Of a stretch of 64,000 bases of DNA, positions 18,630 through 25,827 are shown piece by piece. Below the pieces are notes generated by a model, which did no database searches, was not told the origin of the DNA, and saw only the letters and a program-made list of their open reading frames with translations. Position 1 is the first letter of the stretch; each line of letters starts with the position of its first letter. The translations under genes were made by a program, and so were the position numbers. Origin of the DNA: Enterobacter cloacae (GTDB lineage: Bacteria; Pseudomonadota; Gammaproteobacteria; Enterobacterales; Enterobacteriaceae); assembly GCF_013375935.1 (NCBI RefSeq), contig NZ_CP056117.1, positions 4,340,001 to 4,404,000 on the forward strand. Direction: 5' to 3'.

Positions 18630-20840
18630 GTGCCGTGGATCCTGTTGCTCTTGTTTAGCCTGCTTAGCGCGCCATCGCTGGCTGTAACCATTCCTGGCGT
18701 CACCACCGGAGCCACCGCCACCCAGCAGAATGCGCCGCCGGAGCCAGACGCCGAAAAGAAAAAAGCCGCCTACAGCGCCCTGGCCGACGTGCTTGAGAAC
18801 GACACGTCCCGGCAGGAGTTAATCGATCAGCTAAGGAAGGTGGCCGCCACGCCGCCTCAGGATCCGGTACCGAGCATAGCGCCGCCGCAGGTCGAAGAAG
18901 AAAAAACGGTGCTGGAAAACGTCACCGACATCAGCCGTCACTACGGTGAAGCGCTGTCGTCGCGTTTTGCCCAGCTCTACCGAAACCTGATTGGCACATC
19001 CCACAAGCCTTTTAACCCCCACACCTTCTCCGCTGCAGCCACGCAGTTTGCTATTCTGGCGGGTGCCGTATTCATTTTTTACTGGCTGCTGCGCCTGTGC
19101 GTCTGGCCGCTGTACCGAAAAATGGGCCAGTGGGGACGTAAAAAGAATCAGCAAAAAAGCAGCTGGTTACATCTTCCGGCGATGATTACCGGAGCCTTTA
19201 TCATCGATTTGCTGCTGCTGGCGATGACGCTGTTTGTCGGCCAGCTGCTGGCAGACCGGCTTAACACCGGAAACAAAACCATCGCCTTTCAGCAGGCGCT
19301 GTTCCTCAACGCGTTTGCGCTGATAGAATTCTTTAAGGCCCTTCTGCGGCTGATCTTCTGCCCGCGCGTGCCGGATCTTCGCCCCTTCGCGATTCAGGAT
19401 CGGAGCGCCAAATACTGGGCGGTGCGGCTCAGCGTGCTGAGCGGGTTAATTGGTTACGGCCTGCTGGTTGCCGTGCCGATTATTTCCAACCAGGTTAACG
19501 TGCAGTTTGGGGCGCTGGCGAACGTGCTAATCATGCTCTGTATAACCGTCTGGGCGCTGTACCTCATCTTCCATAATAAAAAAGCGATTACCGAGAGCCT
19601 GCTGCACCTGGCCGATCGCTCCCTCTCCTTTTTCAGCCTGTTTATCCGCGCCTTTGCCCTGGTGTGGCACTGGCTGGCCAGCGCCTATTTTATTGTGCTG
19701 TGCTTCTTCTCGCTGTTCGACCCGGGCAACAGCCTGAAGTTTATGATGGGGGCGACGTTTAAAAGCCTGGCGATTATCGGCATAGCGGCGTTTGTCTCCG
19801 GCCTGCTCTCCCGCTGGCTTTCGAAAACCATTACCCTGTCGCCGCCGGTTCAGCGGAATTACCCGGAGCTGCAAAAACGGGTTAACGGCTGGATGTCGGT
19901 CTCCCTGAAAGCGGCGCGTATTCTGACGGTCTGCGTGGCAATCATGCTGCTGCTGAACGCGTGGAGCCTGTTTGATTTCTGGAACTGGCTGCATAACGGC
20001 GCGGGGGAAAAGACCGTCGATATACTTATTCGTATCGCGCTGATCCTGTTCTTCTCCGCCGTCGGCTGGACGCTGCTGGCAAGCCTCATTGAGAACCGTC
20101 TGGTCTCGGATGTCCATGGCAGGCCGCTGCCCAGCGCCCGCGCCCGCACGCTGCTCACGCTGTTTCGCAACGCGCTGGCGGTGATCATCAGCACCATTAC
20201 CATCATGATTGTGCTGTCGGAGATCGGCGTGAATATCGCCCCGCTGCTGGCAGGCGCCGGTGCCCTGGGGCTGGCGATCTCCTTCGGTTCGCAGACGCTG
20301 GTAAAAGATATTATCACCGGCATCTTTATCCAGTTTGAGAACGGGATGAACACCGGAGATCTCGTAACCATCGGGCCGCTCACCGGCACGGTGGAGCGGA
20401 TGTCCATTCGCTCCGTCGGCGTGCGTCAGGACACCGGGGCGTACCACATCATTCCGTGGTCATCGATCACCACCTTTGCCAACTTTGTGCGCGGCATTGG
20501 TTCAGTGGTGGCGAACTACGACGTGGATCGCCATGAAGACGCGGAGAAAGCGAAGCAGGCGCTGCGGGACGCGGTGAGCGAACTGATGGAGATGGAGGAT
20601 ATTCGCGGGCTGGTGATTGGCGAGCCGTCGTTCGCCGGCATCGTCGGGCTGACGAATACCGCCTTTACCCTGCGCGTATCGTTCACCACCCAGCCGCTAA
20701 AGCAGTGGACGGTGCGCTTCGCGCTCGACAGCATGGTGAAAAAACACTTCGATCTGGCGGAGGTGCGCGCGCCGGTACAGACCTATCAGGTACTGCCATC
20801 GCCGGCTACGCCGCCACCGCCGCAGGCGCCGACGCTGTAA
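18630..20840 (+). CDS. ybiO: Mechanosensitive channel YbiO (MscS family)
   Basis: 736 residues. Start GTG at 18630 (VPWILLLLFSLL), with GGAGGA 5-10 nt before it; the open frame runs 33 codons further upstream through the glnQ terminator, so that is not the real start. Signal peptide at residues 1 to about 18, a periplasmic domain, multiple extra transmembrane helices, then the MscS core (GALGLAISFGSQTLVKDIITGIF, about residues 545-567) and cytoplasmic cage. A large MscM-type channel of moderate conductance that releases solutes on hypo-osmotic shock. The tail is Pro-rich. Ends just before a REP element; convergent with rlmF. Confidence 0.93.
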   Translation: MPWILLLLFSLLSAPSLAVTIPGVTTGATATQQNAPPEPDAEKKKAAYSALADVLENDTSRQELIDQLRKVAATPPQDPVPSIAPPQVEEEKTVLENVTDISRHYGEALSSRFAQLYRNLIGTSHKPFNPHTFSAAATQFAILAGAVFIFYWLLRLCVWPLYRKMGQWGRKKNQQKSSWLHLPAMITGAFIIDLLLLAMTLFVGQLLADRLNTGNKTIAFQQALFLNAFALIEFFKALLRLIFCPRVPDLRPFAIQDRSAKYWAVRLSVLSGLIGYGLLVAVPIISNQVNVQFGALANVLIMLCITVWALYLIFHNKKAITESLLHLADRSLSFFSLFIRAFALVWHWLASAYFIVLCFFSLFDPGNSLKFMMGATFKSLAIIGIAAFVSGLLSRWLSKTITLSPPVQRNYPELQKRVNGWMSVSLKAARILTVCVAIMLLLNAWSLFDFWNWLHNGAGEKTVDILIRIALILFFSAVGWTLLASLIENRLVSDVHGRPLPSARARTLLTLFRNALAVIISTITIMIVLSEIGVNIAPLLAGAGALGLAISFGSQTLVKDIITGIFIQFENGMNTGDLVTIGPLTGTVERMSIRSVGVRQDTGAYHIIPWSSITTFANFVRGIGSVVANYDVDRHEDAEKAKQALRDAVSELMEMEDIRGLVIGEPSFAGIVGLTNTAFTLRVSFTTQPLKQWTVRFALDSMVKKHFDLAEVRAPVQTYQVLPSPATPPPPQAPTL

Positions 20841-20847
20841 TCGTTCT

Positions 20848-20876
20848 GCCCGGCGGCGCTACGCTTGCCGGGCCTG
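20848..20876. repeat. REP-type palindrome between ybiO and rlmF
   Basis: GCCCGGCGGCGCTACGC followed by TTGCCGGGCCTG, the same family as the unit between glnH and glnP, placed between convergent genes. Confidence 0.75.
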
Positions 20877-20881
20877 AAACC

Positions 20882-21793
20882 CTATTTGCGGCGTTTGTTA
20901 TCGTCCATAAACGACCAGGCGATGAAGCGGCTCTGCTTCTGTCCCTGCGCCATCTCTTTTTTCACCACTTTTACGGCGCCGGCTTCGGTCAGCGCGCGGT
21001 AGAGCGGCGGCAGGTTATCGCCACGGGAGACCAGCGTCGTAAACCATTTCACCTGACGGCCAAAGCTTTTGCTTTCGGCAATCATGCGCAGAATGAACGC
21101 CACTTCCCCGCCCTCGCACCAGAGTTCCTGCTGCTGGCCGCCAAAGTTCAGCGCACCATCTTCAGCCTGGCCGAGATTACGACGCTTGCGCTCGCTTCCC
21201 GCGCGTGCGGAAGCGGCCGAGTCGTGGAACGGCGGGTTACACATGGTGGCATCGTAGCTTTCGTTCTTATGAATAATGCCGTTGAAAATGGCCGCGGCGT
21301 CCTTCTGACGGCGCAGACGAACGGCACGGCTTAAGCCCGGGTTGGCGTTGATAATGGCCTGCGCGCTGGCGAACGCGTCGGCACCGATCTCGCTGCCGGT
21401 AAACCGCCACTGGTATTCATGCGCGCCTATCAGCGGATAGATTAGGTTCGCGCCTGTACCGATATCAAGAACGGTGGCCTGGTTTGGCACCGCGCCGCCG
21501 TTGTCATCCGCCAGCAGATCGGCAAGGTGATGGACGTAATCCGCACGCCCCGGCACCGGTGGGCAGAGAAAGCCTTCAGGGATGTCCCAGTTCGCTACGC
21601 CATAAAAGTGGGCCAGCAGCGCCTTGTTCAGCGCTTTAACCGCCAGCGGATCGGCGAAGTTGATCGACGGTTCACCGGCAGGGGTCTGAACGATAAACGC
21701 CCGTAACTGAGGGCAGCTCAGGCACAGGGCATTCATGTCGTAGCGGCTACGGTGGCGGTTTCGCGGGTGCAATCCCGGCTTTTGGGAAGTCAT
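20882..21793 (-). CDS. rlmF: 23S rRNA m6A1618 methyltransferase RlmF
   Basis: 303 residues; ATG at 21793 with AGGAGAATGCC upstream. SAM-dependent adenine-N6 methyltransferase: the SAM motif [15 protein letters not shown] at about residues 111-125 and the catalytic motif MCNPPFHDS (NPPF) at about residues 182-190. Methylates A1618 of 23S rRNA. The conserved start [16 protein letters not shown] matches the E. coli protein (YbiN). Confidence 0.95.
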   Translation of the reverse strand: MTSQKPGLHPRNRHRSRYDMNALCLSCPQLRAFIVQTPAGEPSINFADPLAVKALNKALLAHFYGVANWDIPEGFLCPPVPGRADYVHHLADLLADDNGGAVPNQATVLDIGTGANLIYPLIGAHEYQWRFTGSEIGADAFASAQAIINANPGLSRAVRLRRQKDAAAIFNGIIHKNESYDATMCNPPFHDSAASARAGSERKRRNLGQAEDGALNFGGQQQELWCEGGEVAFILRMIAESKSFGRQVKWFTTLVSRGDNLPPLYRALTEAGAVKVVKKEMAQGQKQSRFIAWSFMDDNKRRK

Positions 21794-22037
21794 GGCATTC
21801 TCCTTTAAACAGCCGCGTAAGATACCCTGTGAAGGCGCAGGGGTAAATATCTGTCTGAGAGGCGCAAAAAAACGACCAAAATCAGTGGCCTGTATGTCTA
21901 TGATCTGTCAAGAAAATGTCAGATTATATCGTTCAAAAAATAAGCAGATCATCATCAAATTTTTGCGCTAAATCACACTCGTCAGGCTTCTAAACTTAAG
22001 GGGAATCACCTGTTGTTTCCCTCCTGAGGATGTGATT

Positions 22038-22301
22038 ATGAAAAAGTATCTGACCTTTATTATTGCGGGTGCGCTGGCAGGCGCCTCGTTCTCTGCCTGG
22101 TCCGTTCAACCCCTGACCAACGGCAACGACACCAGCCAGCTGCGTGCGGCCGGGACCGTCTCCGTCAGCCGGGCTAGCAACCTTGATGACCTTCAGGACA
22201 AGCTGGCTGAAAAAGCCCGTCAGGAAGGAGCTAAAGGGTTTGTGGTGAACGCCGCCGGCGGGGATAACCACATGTACGGTACGGCGACCATCTATAAATA
22301 A
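22038..22301 (+). CDS. mcbA: McbA, YhcN/BhsA-family periplasmic protein
   Basis: 87 residues, ATG at 22038 (MKKYLTFIIAG), signal peptide cleaved near WSVQ. The mature part is a single DUF1471 domain (GTVSVSRASNLDDLQDKLAEKARQ ... MYGTATIYK). Close in pattern to E. coli McbA (YbiM), whose overexpression affects colanic-acid mucoidy and biofilm and which is repressed by McbR. A paralogue, ybiJ, lies 0.7 kb downstream. Followed by a hairpin with 10-bp arms. Confidence 0.88.
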   Translation: MKKYLTFIIAGALAGASFSAWSVQPLTNGNDTSQLRAAGTVSVSRASNLDDLQDKLAEKARQEGAKGFVVNAAGGDNHMYGTATIYK

Positions 22302-22315
22302 CCCCTTCCAGTCCC

Positions 22316-22350
22316 GAACTGCATCTGCCCGACGGATGCAGTTCTCTTTC
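22316..22350 (+). terminator. Terminator after mcbA
   Basis: GAACTGCATC/GATGCAGTTC perfect hairpin followed by TCTTTCTTT, 14 bp past the stop. Confidence 0.82.
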
Positions 22351-22419
22351 TTTGCGCCTTGTCTGCGCGTTTTTTAACCCCATATTGATAATATGGCTTA
22401 AACCACTCAGGGGAACAGC

Positions 22420-22686
22420 ATGGCTTCCGGTTGGGCGAATGACGACGCCGTTAATGAACAGATCAACAGTACTATTGAAGATGCCGTAGCGCGCGCACGC
22501 GGTGAAATTCCGCGCGGCGAAAGCCTGGCTGAATGCGAGGAGTGCGGGGAACCCATTCCCGAGGCGCGCCGTAAGGCCATTCCCGGCGTACGGCTTTGCA
22601 TTGCCTGTCAGCAGGAGAAAGATTCAAAAAATGCATCACATTCAGGATATAATCGCAGAGGATCGAAAGACAGCCAGTTACGTTGA
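22420..22686 (+). CDS. ybiI: DksA/TraR-type zinc-finger protein YbiI
   Basis: 88 residues, ATG at 22420 after CAGGGGAA. A four-cysteine zinc finger (CEECGEPIPEARRKAIPG then CIAC) follows a short charged helix. It lacks the long DksA coiled coil, so any effect on RNA polymerase is unproven; function unknown. Same length as E. coli YbiI. In E. coli ybiX and fiu follow; here the next genes are mcbA on one side and ybiJ on the other. Confidence 0.9.
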   Translation: MASGWANDDAVNEQINSTIEDAVARARGEIPRGESLAECEECGEPIPEARRKAIPGVRLCIACQQEKDSKNASHSGYNRRGSKDSQLR

Positions 22687-22971
22687 CTTTCCTTTACCTA
22701 AGTTAACCGCGCAAGCGCTTAGCTTTACGCTCACGACTTTCAGCGAACCGCGTAGCAAAACGTGCCCTTCTCAGCGCTTCTGTAAAGCGCAGCCGCAAGA
22801 AGTGTAAATCGCACCTGCGAATTTATTAGTAATCAATAAGTTATTTGTCATTCAAATTTTTTGAGTAACCACGTCAATTCTCTTCGATTTTATCTTCCGC
22901 AAAAAAGCGTGATACTTATCACATCGACGGAACATCGTCCCCTTAACAGAATAACCTGCGAGAATTTGACA

Positions 22972-23232
22972 ATGAAAACTATCAAATATGCTGTTGCCGC
23001 TGTTGCCCTGTCCGCTCTGTCCTTCGGCGCTTTCGCCGTAGAGCCGGTCTCTTCCACTCAGGCACAGAGCCTGAACAAAATAGGTGTGGTGAGTGCTGAA
23101 GGCGCGACCACGCTGGACGGTCTGGAAGCAAAACTGGCTGAGAAAGCAGCGGCTGCCGGCGCAAGTGGATACACCATTACCTCCGCTAACGGTAATAACA
23201 AACTGAGCGGTACCGCGGTTATCTACAAATAA
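22972..23232 (+). CDS. ybiJ: YbiJ, YhcN/BhsA-family periplasmic protein
   Basis: 86 residues; ATG at 22972 (MKTIKYAVAAVALSALSFG). The open frame extends 111 nt upstream, but this start begins a clear signal peptide cleaved after AFA. The mature part is one DUF1471 domain (LNKIGVVSAEGATTLDGLEAKLAEK ... GTAVIYK). Matches E. coli YbiJ; members of the family respond to stress and affect biofilm. Two hairpins follow, the second a strong terminator. Confidence 0.9.
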   Translation: MKTIKYAVAAVALSALSFGAFAVEPVSSTQAQSLNKIGVVSAEGATTLDGLEAKLAEKAAAAGASGYTITSANGNNKLSGTAVIYK

Positions 23233-23316
23233 TCGAATGAATTATGCTCCCCCCTCACCATCCCTCTGGTGAGATGCTCCAACCCTCATTGACCCTGTTG
23301 TTGTTACCCTTTGCTT

Positions 23317-23348
23317 GCCCGTCCGCCACTGGACGGGCTTTTTTTTTG
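23317..23348 (+). terminator. Terminator after ybiJ
   Basis: GCCCGTCC, loop GCCACT, GGACGGGC, then nine T. A smaller hairpin (CTCACCA/TGGTGAG) lies upstream at 23254-23273. Confidence 0.92.
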
Positions 23349-23349
23349 C

Positions 23350-24312
23350 TTAAAACGACTGCGCCACGCGCTGCATTCCCGCTTCCACCGTCTCCGCTTC
23401 CCCTGTCGCCACCAGGCAGCACGCCATTTGCAGCCTGATGGAGTGTGGAACAGGCACGTTTCCGGCGAGGCATTGCTCAATCCAGCGAGCGGTCGTATGC
23501 GGATCTTTCGCCTCGGGCAATATCACGCCGGTATTTTCCTCGCCGCGTTCCAGAATGGCGCGCGTTCCGGTGGAATCAATAAGCATAAGCTGAGGGCAAC
23601 GCTGGGGATTGGCGTACACTTCCCCTTCCGTCCCGTGCATTAACAGCGCCCTTCCGCCAATGTCCTCAAAGAATTTACCCACGCGGGTGACGTATTCCGG
23701 GTGCGATACGCTGGAAAGGCGCAGCGCCGCATCTTCAGCAAACGGTGTCGCCAGCTTTGCCAGCGTGTGGGCGCTGTTACGGACCCCCATACGCCAGCGC
23801 ATATCCAGCTGCTTTTCCAGCGGAGGACACAGCGCCCCGACCGGAATGTAGACCGGCTGATGTCCGTCAAGCCTGGCCTGCACCTGCCCGGCGTGCAGGG
23901 TTGGCGCTATGCCCAGCAGATCAAAGATTGTCTCAGTCAGGACGCGGGTTGGATCTTCCGTTACGCCATGCACAACAACCGGGAATCCGAGCCTGTGCAG
24001 CAATATTGCCAGCAGTGGCGTCAGGTTTGCCTGCTTGCGGGCACCGTTATAGCTTGGGATCACAATCGGCATCGGTTTTGCCGCCGGCGGCGTTAAGCGC
24101 AGCGTTTGCGCCTGCATGGCTTCATAAAAGCCGCGCATCTCCGCTTCACCTTCGCCTTTGATGCGTAGCGCAATCAGGATACCGCCCATCTCCAGATCGG
24201 GGACATCACCGTTTAGCATATGGGTGTACAGGGCCCGGGCCGTTTCCCGATCCAGGTCGCGGGCATGGTTCTTTCCACGCCCTACCTCTTTGATAATTTT
24301 ACGATAATCCAC
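23350..24312 (-). CDS. ybiB: YbiB, TrpD2-like nucleic-acid-binding protein
   Basis: 320 residues. Belongs to the glycosyltransferase family 3 fold (anthranilate phosphoribosyltransferase-like): N-terminal helical domain (KNHARDLDRETARALYTHML), then the alpha/beta domain (PMPIVIPSYNGARKQANLTPLLAILL). E. coli YbiB is reported to bind DNA/RNA non-specifically and not to act as TrpD. In E. coli it is directly downstream of dinG and SOS-induced with it; here a 5.5-kb fimbrial operon on the opposite strand separates the two, and I see no LexA box upstream of ybiB. Confidence 0.9.
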   Translation of the reverse strand: MDYRKIIKEVGRGKNHARDLDRETARALYTHMLNGDVPDLEMGGILIALRIKGEGEAEMRGFYEAMQAQTLRLTPPAAKPMPIVIPSYNGARKQANLTPLLAILLHRLGFPVVVHGVTEDPTRVLTETIFDLLGIAPTLHAGQVQARLDGHQPVYIPVGALCPPLEKQLDMRWRMGVRNSAHTLAKLATPFAEDAALRLSSVSHPEYVTRVGKFFEDIGGRALLMHGTEGEVYANPQRCPQLMLIDSTGTRAILERGEENTGVILPEAKDPHTTARWIEQCLAGNVPVPHSIRLQMACCLVATGEAETVEAGMQRVAQSF

Positions 24313-24472
24313 GACATCTCTCCTTGCGGCTCTATGCAGATACTATAGCCCTGATAAATGTCGAGCGGGTAATCATTTTCCGCCCTTAGGTGCTGGAGCA
24401 GACGCTTCGAGGATAAAAATGGTCTGAAGAGAAATTGAACGAAAAATAAATCTCAGCGATAGTTCGCCCCGA

Positions 24473-24497
24473 ATTAATCAGCCAGGTGATGATTAAT
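24473..24497. promoter_or_regulatory. Inverted repeat upstream of the fimbrial operon
   Basis: ATTAATCA and TGATTAAT, 8-bp arms separated by 9 bp, 36 bp before the major subunit start. Possible operator. No fimS-like invertible repeat or recombinase gene is present, so phase inversion is not indicated. Confidence 0.4.
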
Positions 24498-24532
24498 GCG
24501 AGAAGTACCACACTTTCATTCAGAGGATTAAA

Positions 24533-25066
24533 ATGAAAAAAATGATTATTGCGGGCATCGCTGCCGGGATGGCGTGTGCTTCCGTTTCTGCATTTGCATC
24601 AAGTGGTGAAGGACAAATTAATTTCACGGGTGAAATTATTGATTCCGCATGTACTGTTGTAAATGGTTTAAGCAATCCACTTAATGTTTCATTAGGTAAG
24701 GTGGCTAAATCTGCATTTTCGGGAAGTGGTTCGACGACGTCGACAACCCGCTTTAGCATTCAACTCAAAGATTGTCCTGAAACGGTCACCAGCGCCTCAG
24801 TGACTTTCGGTGGGACGCCTGACGGTAACAATAAGGATATCCTTGCGGTTACGTCAGGAACAGGCGCGGCGTCGGGAGTGGGAGTCCAGCTGCTGGATAA
24901 AACCCAAAACCCGCTGAGCTTATATACTGCTTCCACAGAATATGCGCTCACGCCAGGTGCCACAACGAACGATTTACAGTTTGGCGCACGCTATATCCAG
25001 ACCGGAGACATCATTTCTGCCGGGCTGGCGAACGCCGCATCAACCTTCACCATCGTTTACAACTAA
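24533..25066 (+). CDS. Major fimbrial subunit (type 1-like pilin)
   Basis: 177 residues, ATG at 24533 after CAGAGGA. Signal peptide MKKMIIAGIAAGMACASVSAFA, mature start SSGEGQINFTGEIIDSACTV. The two cysteines (ACTV and KDCPE) that form the pilin disulfide, and the C-terminal Tyr motif (ASTFTIVYN) for donor-strand exchange, are present. It polymerises into the fimbrial rod. First gene of the operon; a strong hairpin separates it from the chaperone gene, which normally gives an excess of the major subunit. The base composition is more AT-rich than that of the core. Confidence 0.92.
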   Translation: MKKMIIAGIAAGMACASVSAFASSGEGQINFTGEIIDSACTVVNGLSNPLNVSLGKVAKSAFSGSGSTTSTTRFSIQLKDCPETVTSASVTFGGTPDGNNKDILAVTSGTGAASGVGVQLLDKTQNPLSLYTASTEYALTPGATTNDLQFGARYIQTGDIISAGLANAASTFTIVYN

Positions 25067-25069
25067 TAA

Positions 25070-25113
25070 AACAGATATTAGCTACCCCAGTGGCTAATAT
25101 CTGTTACTTCTTT
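25070..25113 (+). terminator. Attenuator hairpin after the major pilin gene
   Basis: AACAGATATTAGC pairs perfectly with GCTAATATCTGTT over a 10-nt loop, followed by TACTTCTTTATT. A partial terminator here would let only some transcripts read into the chaperone and usher genes. Confidence 0.8.
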
Positions 25114-25127
25114 ATTACGGTGTCGCT

Positions 25128-25801
25128 ATGCGCAAATATCTTCTGCTCTCCTCCTTTTTATTGATCACCACTGCCGCGCACGCCGGAATTACCATCGGCG
25201 GCACGCGCGTGGTATACCCGGAAAATAAAAAAGAATCTTCCATTGGTATCAGCAACCCGGACAATCTTGATTATCTGGTGCAGTCATGGGTAGAGACGGA
25301 AGATAACGCGCGGGAGAAAGCACCGTTTTTGATCACACCGCCGCTGTTCCGCCTGGACGGTAAACAGGACAACGTTCTGCGCATCATCCGGACCGGGGGA
25401 AATTTGCCTGCCGATCGTGAATCGCTTTTCTGGCTAAATATTAAATCTATTCCGTCTTCTAAGCGCAATGAAATCAGCAACACGCTGCAAATTGCCATTA
25501 AAACCCGAATTAAGCTTATCTATCGCCCGGCGGGTATTACCGGTAAACCGGAAGATGTTGCCGCGCAATTATCCTGGCACATGCAGGGTAACCAGCTTAT
25601 TGTCAACAACCCTACGCCATTTTATATGAACTTCCAGGAAATAAAGCTGGACGGTAAAAAGGTTGACAAAGTCACCTATGCAGCCCCTGACAGTGAAACG
25701 CGTTTTGCTACCCCGGGAATATCACCGCGCGCTCGGTGAGCTGGAAAATCATTAATGACTACGGCGGCATTAGCCCGTCTTATACCGCAAAGATTAACTA
25801 A
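25128..25801 (+). pseudogene. Fimbrial periplasmic chaperone, frameshifted near the 3' end
   Basis: PapD/FimC-family chaperone. The unbroken frame runs 25128-25739 (203 residues) with a signal peptide (MRKYLLLSSFLLITTAAHA), the edge-strand Arg in GGTRVVYPENKKE, and KTRIKLIYRP with the conserved Lys. At the CCCC run at 25711-25714 one base appears missing: adding one C restores the frame, giving PGNITARSVSWKIINDYGG and then ISPSYTAKIN with a stop at 25799-25801, the expected family C-terminus. As read, the last two beta-strands are replaced by GISPRAR. The mutant might still fold partly, but the second domain is damaged. A sequencing error in a homopolymer is the main alternative. Confidence 0.82.
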
Positions 25802-25827
25802 CTCGCCGGGAATATCTGAACATCATT

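Noticed and set aside
24313-24532. Phase-inverting promoter (fimS-like) before the fimbrial operon
   Set aside because: No pair of long inverted repeats bounding about 300 bp and no recombinase gene nearby.
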